Shown piece after piece: positions 17,960 to 26,300 of a stretch of 28,641 bases of DNA. The DNA comes from a virus. The notes beneath the pieces were generated by a model. That model made no database searches. It saw nothing but the letters and a program-made list of their open reading frames with translations, and was not told the DNA's origin. The translations under genes and the position numbers were made by a program. The first letter of the stretch is position 1. Each line of letters starts with the position of its first letter. Location: the IMG/VR virus record IMGVR_UViG_3300024262_000190, positions 1 through 28,641 of that record, one strand, 5' to 3'.

Positions 17960-18712
17960 ATGGCAGCAGTAACAGCAGCGGTCGCGGGTACCGTAGGTGG
18001 CGCGTTAGTAAAAGGCATTGGCGCGGGCAAAGCAGCAAAAAGAGCAGGCAGGAGAGCAAACGCCGCTCGTAAAGCTATTTCAGACCTTGAAGCAAATAGA
18101 CAAGACGTTATAAATCCTTTTGACAATATGGAAGGAGTGGCTGATATGGCAGAAAACCTAACAGGTATGATGTCTAATCCTATGGCTAATCTAGGCGTGG
18201 CAACACAAGCCGCGGAGATGCAAGCTGAAGAAGCAGACATAGCACTAGCAAATACTCTAGATACGTTAAGAGCTACAGGGGCAGGTGCTGGAGGGGCTAC
18301 AGCTTTAGCTCAAATGGCACTTAAGAGTAAACAAGGTATAAGTGCAAGTATTCAAACTCAAGAAGCTGCTAATCAAAAATTAAGAGCTCAAGGAGAGCAA
18401 AACCTACAACAAAGGCAGGTTGCTGAAGAGCAAAGGATTCAAGGCGTAGAAATGAACGACTCAATTAGGTTGCAAAACGCAGAGTCACAAGGTAGAGTAT
18501 TTGAATTTAACACACAAGAGAGTAGAGACAACACTAAACTTAGTAGACTGTATGGACAACAAGCAAACGCAGAAGCTAACGAAGCGCAAGCAAGGGCTTC
18601 AGGTGTAAATGCTTTAGCCGGAGGTTTAAGTGGGCTTGGTAGTTTAGGAATGAGTGGAATGTTAGGCGCATTACCAGACCAATTGCTGTATAAAACTCTG
18701 GTTGATTCATAA
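17960..18712 (+). CDS. Putative internal virion (ejection) protein, gp14-like
   Basis: A 250-residue Ala/Gln/Gly-rich protein. The first 22 residues (MAAVTAAVAGTVGGALVKGI) could insert in a membrane, followed by a basic segment (AAKRAGRRANAARKA). The centre (about 80-200) is helical and Gln/Glu-rich with coiled-coil character. A Gly/Leu/Ser/Met patch (ALAGGLSGLGSLGMSG) precedes the C-terminus. This composition and the place after the nozzle resemble T7 gp14, which is ejected ahead of the DNA and forms a pore in the outer membrane. Similarity is by composition and order, not by a motif. Its last 11 codons and stop (18678-18712) lie in the left arm of a perfect inverted repeat, so its C-terminal residues (QLLYKTLVDS) may have been acquired with that repeat. 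Confidence 0.6.
   Translation: MAAVTAAVAGTVGGALVKGIGAGKAAKRAGRRANAARKAISDLEANRQDVINPFDNMEGVADMAENLTGMMSNPMANLGVATQAAEMQAEEADIALANTLDTLRATGAGAGGATALAQMALKSKQGISASIQTQEAANQKLRAQGEQNLQQRQVAEEQRIQGVEMNDSIRLQNAESQGRVFEFNTQESRDNTKLSRLYGQQANAEANEAQARASGVNALAGGLSGLGSLGMSGMLGALPDQLLYKTLVDS
18678..18711. repeat. 34-base inverted repeat, left arm
   Basis: The reverse complement of this segment is identical to 20332-20365 over all 34 bases; the match ends at 18677 on one side and 18712 on the other. The arm covers the last 11 codons of the gp14-like gene and two of the three bases of its stop. The arms bracket 1620 bases with one gene. Possible explanations are a site for DNA inversion, a product of a past inversion or copying event, long-range RNA pairing, or an assembly or amplification chimera. 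Confidence 0.95.
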
Positions 18713-18731
18713 ATAAAAATAAAATATAAAA

Positions 18732-20323
18732 ATGGCAGAAGGATATCCAGTAACCCATTTGACGAAAGAGAGATACAATCTATTGCAGCTCCTTTTGTTA
18801 ATTTAGCAAACGCTTGGTCTAACAAACAAAACGCGCTTACGGCAAAGCAAAAAGCTATACGCAATAGAGAGGCTACAGCATATGAAAATGCTTACAAGCA
18901 ACTAGGTCAAATAGAAAGCGTTGATTACGCTACTTATGATGAGAACATGAGAAACTTCTTTGACGGTAAAGTTGATGACTATGTAAAAATAAAGAACAAT
19001 ATAGATTCAGGTGTTATAAACCCACAAGAAGGAGCTAGGTCACTAGCTTATATATCTAACATGATAGACGAATATAAAACCATAGCGCCAAAGGTTTTAG
19101 CTCAAGCTAAATTTATGATGGAAAACGGAGCTGGTGGTACTAATGAATTATCGAAACTAAATGATCCTAATTTAGAGATATTATTTTCTAAATTACTAGA
19201 AGGTTCTGGTGAGGTTACTTTAGCAGAAAACGAAAAAGGTAAAATGTATTTAAAAGGAGCTGGAAAAATAGATGGTCAAGACTGGAATTATGACCTAAAT
19301 TTAAGCGAGTTTGATAAAATAAACGCAAAAGGAGATAGTTTAGCTGTTACAACTATAAGTTTAGAAGACCTAGGCTTGAATGAAGTTTCTCAAGCAGCTA
19401 TAGCGGCTTCTACGCAAACCGAATTAAAAGAAAATAACACCAGCGTAGAGTACGTCAACGTTGATCAGGTTAGAACAAGTCTTAGTAACTCTTTTAGTAA
19501 TTCAATCGACGAGTTAATGAGAGGCGAATCATTTGCAAGTGTTTGGGCTGATCAAATCTACGAAAGCAAAACTGTAGACGAATTACGAGATGAAAACTTA
19601 CTATGGGATCCTGCTGATAAAGCTAAAGTTGAAAAAGCTAAAACTTGGTTGATTGATAAAGCTATAGAAACTCAAGTACCAATACAGAATCAAGTTCAGT
19701 TTTCACAAAGAGATGAAAATGGCCTTCCTGTTACCACGAGTGAAATTGAAGGAGTTGATGAAGTAAGCTCTACTTTTGGAGTGAAGCCAAAAGTAAAACA
19801 ACCTGATATAGACAAGGACAAAGATAGCGCTATTGAAACTTTTCAAATCTATTCTAGCGATCCTGTTGGTTCTTTTGAGTCAACGTTTCAAAAAGTAGGT
19901 GGCGCAAATGTTGACGGAAACGAAGTCAGTAGAAAAGGGAATATTATTACGGTAAAATACACTTACGATGGTGATGAAAAACCAACAATAACTAACTATG
20001 ATCTAGATAATAAAAAAGATTTTGAAAAATATTTTGAAAATCTTAGAATAAGCAAAGGAATGTTTGAAGGAACCGCTGTAGAAAGCCAAAACAAAAGACA
20101 GGATTTTACAGAAGAAGTTAAAAAACAGTTTGTTTTAAATAAAGCAAAGAAAAGAGCTCAAGCAGCTAAAAAAACAATAACTGATGATTTTTCGCCTGAA
20201 GATTTTGCGTCACGAAACGATATGAGCGGTATGAGCGATAATGAAAAAATGACCGCGTATAAAGAAGAGGTAGAAAAAAGAGTAAGAGAGCTTGAAGAAA
20301 TGGTCAACCAAAAAGTTAAATAA
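18732..20323 (+). CDS. Putative internal virion protein, apparent frameshift near the 5' end
   Basis: This encodes about 530 residues if repaired. The main frame is open from 18713 to the stop at 20321-20323, but its first ATG is at 18947. Upstream of that ATG it still reads as good protein (SNPFDEREIQSIAAPFVN, then LANAWSNKQNALTAKQKAIR). The only start there is ATG at 18732, in another frame, beginning MAEGYPVTH and running to a stop after 24 codons. One missing A near 18743 would join the two as MAEGISSNPFDERE. The protein is acidic to neutral, largely helical, with a basic coiled-coil C-terminus (KAKKRAQAAKKTI, then EKRVRELEEMVNQ) and no recognised domain. Its place corresponds to T7 gp15. 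The gene is bracketed by the 34-base inverted repeat. I see no slippery sequence for programmed frameshifting. Confidence 0.6.
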
Positions 20324-20331
20324 TATATATA

Positions 20332-20365
20332 TATGAATCAACCAGAGTTTTATACAGCAATTGGT
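20332..20365. repeat. 34-base inverted repeat, right arm
   Basis: This is identical to the reverse complement of 18678-18711. It covers the base before the ATG of the giant gene, the ATG itself and the following codons (MNQPEFYTAIG). It lies directly after an alternating AT run (20321-20332). In a transcript spanning both arms, this arm could pair with the left arm and hide the start codon. Confidence 0.95.
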
Positions 20366-23300
20366 TTTGATGAGCCTGTTGATGTAAATGAATTAAGTGA
20401 AGAAAATAGAAAATTCTTTTTTGAGCAGTTTTCACCAAAACCAGTAAAGCAAAACGATCCTGCTGTAAATGCGGAGGCCAATGTAGGATCGACAACAAGT
20501 ACGGCTTCAATATCGGGAAATGGTTCTTCGGAATTACAAGACGCTAAAAAGATTTACACAGAATCGTTATATAGCGAAGAAAAATTAACTATAGATGCAA
20601 TTGAAAAATACAACAAGTTGCAGGAAAACGTTTCAAACTTAACTACTAGAACAGAAGAAGGCGAACAAGTAGCTGAAGATATAATGGAAAGTGTAAACTC
20701 TTCTACAATTAATCCTAACGCGTCTAGAGCTGCAGAAGAATTTTTTGAGCCTATACAACAAGCGTTAGCTAAAATAAGTGGAGACATTTATACAATTGGT
20801 AGCAAGGCTGTAGATTATATATCAGACCCCACTAATATACCAGCATCAACACCACTTGCTGTTATTAACAAAGCATTTGATTATGAACCAAATGAAAAAA
20901 GTGATATTTTTGATGGAAAAAAAATAATAAAAGATTCAAAAGGAATAAAAGATTTTAATTTAATAAATGAAAATCAAAAAGAAGTCGCTATTAAAGCTTT
21001 AAAAGATCAAGGAAACACTGATATTACTAACGAACAGTGGATGAAGTATATAGAGGTGAATTCTAAAGACGAAGAGTTTAAAAATTCTGTTAAAGATATT
21101 TTTATAAAAGACTACGTAAAGCGAGGCCAAAAAGAAAAATTAATAGAAGACAACTGGAAAGACTCAAGTTGGGATGGTTTTTCAGAAGGATCCACACAAG
21201 ACACCAGAGAAGCAGCAGGTAAATTACTTTTAAGCAATTTAGACGATCAAGCAAAAAGCAATATAGCCACCTCAATTAGTCTAGACGCAAAAATAATAGA
21301 TGTACAAAATGAATTAAATTCTTTAAGAAGTTTAAGGCCTACGTCAAAAAAAGAAAGAGAATTGTTTATAACTTCTTTTACAGATCTTTCTAAAGAAAGA
21401 AAAGCACTCATAGATGCCTATGGAGACGTGGTTAATAGACAGATAAAAATAGGCGCGGAGTCTGAAGACATTAGAGGTTATATAGACACTGTTGGTAGAA
21501 ACCAAGGATGGCTAGTAAATCCTATAGGGGCTTTAGCTGGCGGTACTTATGATTTTATAGATGGTGTTGATGAGTTTATTGATAGAATGACTTACACGCC
21601 ATGGGAAATGGCAGGTGATTTAATAAAAGCAAACACAGATAAAGGTAATTGGCTTAACAAAGCCGTTATGGGCATGGAAGGTTTAGAAAAAACCAATATG
21701 GGTTTAGACACTGCTATAAACAACATGAGGGAAGGTTTAGCAGAGCCTATTAGTGTTGACGACATAGATAGTTGGTCAGATATGTGGAAGTGGAGTTCTC
21801 ACTTAGTTGGATCACAAGCCGCAAACACAGCGGTAATGCTAACGACTGGAGGATGGGCGTTACCTTTGCTAGGCGCTAGTTCTGCAGGCGCATCATTTAA
21901 TCAAATGCAAGAAGAAATAGATTTATATGGCGCAGAATACACGCCGCTTCAAATGTATACGGTAGCTCTTGGCACAGGTTTAGCAGAGGCTTTAAGTGAA
22001 AAAATAACACTAGGCCAATTAAATAGAATTAAAGATGGATTAAAAGCATCAAGAAATCTTAGCTTAAAAGTAGGTACTCGTGATTATATAAAGAATTTAT
22101 TTACAAAGCAGGGCGGTAAAAGAGTAGGCGCGCAAGGTTTTATTTATGGTAAGGAAACTTTTGAAGAAGGTTTTACAGAAGCTGTAGCTGGTTTTTCTCA
22201 AAGAGCTTTAGAAAGATACGTATTAGGAAAAGATACAGATTTATTTGACGGAATGAAGGATGAATTTATTTCCGGTGCTTTCATGAGTGGGTTTGTTTAC
22301 AAGTCTCCAGGTTTAGCCGTTAAAATGTATAGAGCATTTCAACCGGCGGATTCCAATGAAGCTATAGGTAAACTACAAACTAGAATGGCTGAAATAGGAA
22401 AGATACTTGAGGATAGTCCTTCTATGGATGGTAAAATTAGAGAAAAGTTAGAAAACGAATTGCAAGAAGGCGCTACTAAAGTTCAGCAAATAATGGCTAG
22501 GGATTTTAAGAACATGGACAAAATGACTCAACAAGAGCAAAATGACCTAATGTCTAAAGAAGATCAAATATACAAGCTTAGAGAACTTTACGATGCTACT
22601 CTTAATGATAACAATATAAATGAAAAAGATAGAAAGTCTATATTAAATACTTTAAACTCTGAATATAAATCTATAAGAAACGATAAAATTAAACTATTAG
22701 CAGAGGTAAATGTTAGAGAAGAAATAGCTTTAACGCAGAAGCTAGGTAAGGAAACTGGTAGAACTGATTTTGGTGACAGCGCTGTTGGAACAGGTTTAGC
22801 TGTTGAAGTTGTAGAAGATGATGCTGGGCTTGAAGCTTTAACTGGAAACACCCAAACAGGAGTTGAGGGTGTTGAGCTAGATAATGGTCAAATAATCCTT
22901 AACAAAGGTGAAATGTTAGCAGCTGCTATACGTAACGGTGGTAATATAGGAACTGGTATACACGAAATACTACACAAAGTATTAAAATCAGAATTTAGTA
23001 AAGACCCAGTTAAAGCTAAAAAACTAAAAGATCAATTCTTAAAAACATTAAAATCAGAAGATAAATCTCTTCATGCTGTAGTTATGGCTAGAGCAAAAGC
23101 TAATTATTCTGTTGAGTATTTAGTTTCAAACCCTGATGAATACTTAACTATATTAGCTAGTGTTTTAAAAGAAAACGAGGTAGAGTATAGCCAAGCTACT
23201 GATGGGGTTTTTAAAAAAATAGGTAATTTTTTATCTGGAATTTTTAGTGAAAAACTAGACGTAGACCCTAGTGATTTTAGTTTTAAAGACGGCCAAGATG

Positions 23301-26300
23301 CTTATAATTTTGTACAGAATTATGTAAAAAATACTTCAGAAGGTAAAATATCGGATAGAGCTAAGAAGCTAGCGGAAGCTGGTAAAGACATGAATACAGG
23401 TAATAAAATGTCCTTAAGCTCTAAAGACTCCGCGACAGTTAACAAGATTTATGAATTACAAGGCGAGGCTGGCTTAATGGACGTTGTTGATTTAATGAAA
23501 GATACAGCAGATGGCTTAGCTAGAGGTTTTAGAAATAGACCTAAGTATGAATCATTTAAAGAAATACTAGCTGACGAGATATTATCTGGCAAAAGAGGTA
23601 TTATGGAAGTTGCTATGGGTTACCCTGCTTATGTTAAAGAACAAAAAGCAAAAGGAGAAAAACTTGCCCCGCTTTCAGGTTATTTAAATAATTCATTTTC
23701 AACTAAAGCAGGATTTAAAAGATACATAGAGATAGCCGATAGAATTTTAGGTAAAGACGAACAAAGTAAATTTACGGAGCAAATAAAAGAAGAAGCTACG
23801 AGCATAATTGATTCAGAGGTTTCCACTGAAAAAGAAATTAAAGCAAAGCCAAAACCTAAATTAAGAAAAGACTTAAAACTACAAGACGATGTTATTGATA
23901 AAATTAAAAACGCTGTAGTAAAAACTTTTGGTACTAAACTACCCAACGTTAAATCACCTCAATTTAGAAAAGAATTAGAAAAACAATTTAGAACAGAGTT
24001 AAAATCTGTTATGGCTAAACTAATGGGTAGAACTGATTCTTATGAATCATTTTTAAGAGATAACTTTGAAGTTATATACGAAGCAATACCTCAAGAAGTA
24101 ATAAACAAAAGATTTAAAGATTTTTCTGATCCCGTAATGAAAAACGGTAAGCAAGTTAGAGAAAAAACAGCACAAGGCAACGCTATATTTAAGAAAAAGA
24201 AAATAGTTAAAGCTGAGTTTATAAAGTACTTTTTAGGCTCTAACGTAGGAAGATCCACTCAAGGAACTAGAAAAACTGCTTTAGCAGAAACCTTAGCTCA
24301 AGAGCTAGCTCTAGACGCTACTATGGAAGTTATTCAAAACCCTGGTGTGCTAGAAAAAGCTATTGCTATATCACAGTTAGTCGATGGTGATTTTACATTG
24401 GAAGGTGTATCGTTGAAAATTAAAAGACCTAAAGGCGTTAAATTTGCTATAAATAAAATAAATAGTCTCAACAACGCTATAGTTGAAGAACTTACTTTAG
24501 CTAACGCTTTTCAAAAAGGAAATTTTAATCCAGCTAAAGAGGCTGAAAAAGCTTTTAATAAAAGTATTGTGGATTACAATAAACTAATAATAGGTCTTGA
24601 CGTTGAGCCATTTGACATGGGCACGGGCAAAGGAAGAAAAGGATTTTTAGATTATGCTTATAGTAGTGGGTTAATTACTAAGCTTCCTAAGGTTTTCTTT
24701 AGAATGATGACAGGAACAACTGAAGACGCTGTTACAAAAGGTCAAAACATTGGTTCTAGGTCTAAATCACAGTCAGATACCGGTTATCAAATTTTAATAA
24801 ATGAGTCGAATGACGAAGGAGATATTGTATCAGTTGGTTATGACATAGAAACAGCTGATGGTAGCACTTTAAGAGATTTTGCTGGAAAATTACCGTTTAG
24901 AAATGTTACAGAAGTCGATGCTTGGATAAAACAAATCGAAGATGGCACGTATAAAATAGATGAAAAAACAATGCCTGCTAAGAAATTTGCAGACGTAAAC
25001 TCAATTAGCCCTAATATAATAGCCGCTTTATCTAGTACTAAGTATACTAAGATGAAGAAAAATAAAGAGCTTAGTTTTGATAGAATCAAAGAAAAAGATT
25101 TTCAAGCAGAACAAGATAAATCTATAGAAGGTCTTAAAGAGATATTTTTAATATTCCAACAAGCTATTAAAGATGACAAAAACGCAGTAGCGTGGGTTGG
25201 AGCTTTGCTTTCGTCTACTAGCTCAAATCAAGGTCACTTTATAAGAATCGCTGCCCCTATAAGATTTTTTACAGATAATTTAGATTTGATAGGTGGAGAA
25301 TTAAAATTAGTAGAAGAACATAGTTTACCTGCTTCTGCTACTGCAAAATATTTATTTGGCTTAGCTATAAACGGAACTGTAAACGATCATTTTGACAATA
25401 TTAAAGATAATTATTTTCAAGGAGTTTTAAACAAGATAGATGATGAAAAGTTAAAAGGTAGCATGCTTAATGGTGGGAAATATAACTACATTTCTGTTAT
25501 GCCAATGGGTTGGATGATAAATGATAGAACTTGGGCTAGATATTTTAATATAAATGTAGGTAACAATAATGGTGGTATTGATCCTGCTTCTATAATATGG
25601 CACGATGGTAAAAGTATTAAAGCTAAGTTTAATGTTAATTCCTACGGTTTTATAGCTAAAGGAAATACTATAAAAACAGAAAAAGAAGCTAAAAAAATAA
25701 ATAGTAAATTATCAAGAAATATACCTGAAAACGGTTCAATAAGCCAACAACTACAAGCAATATCTAACATAGATAAAACCATGAAGTCGGCTAGAAACAT
25801 TAATACTCCAGAAAAAGGAATTAGTGTTTTTGATTTTGATGACACACTTGCTAGAACTAATAGCAAAATAATTGTCACTATGCCTAATGGTAAGGTTCTA
25901 AAAATAAACGCTACAGAGTTTGCTAAGCGAGACGCTGAGCTAACTGATAAAGGCGCTAAATATGATTTTAGTGAATTTAGCAAAGTTGTTGATGGTAAAA
26001 AAGGACCATTAGCTGATCTTGCTTTAAAACGCCAAGGTAAGTTTGGAAGCAAAGATATATTTGTATTAACAGCTAGACCTCAGTTGGCTGCTAGAGCAAT
26101 TAAAAAGTTTCTAGACGGTATTGGGTTAAGTTTACCATTAGCTAATATTACTGGACTAGAAAACGGCACTCCACAAGCCAAGGCTGACTGGGTATTGTCT
26201 AAAACTGCCGCCGGTTATAATAACTTTTACTTTGCTGATGACGCAATAAAAAACGTTAAAGCTGTAAAAGAAATATTAGATCAAGTAGATGTTAAATCTA

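Noticed and set aside
18735-18760. Programmed ribosomal frameshift as the explanation for the broken start
   Set aside because: No slippery heptamer or downstream structure is visible; a one-base deletion or sequencing error explains it more simply.
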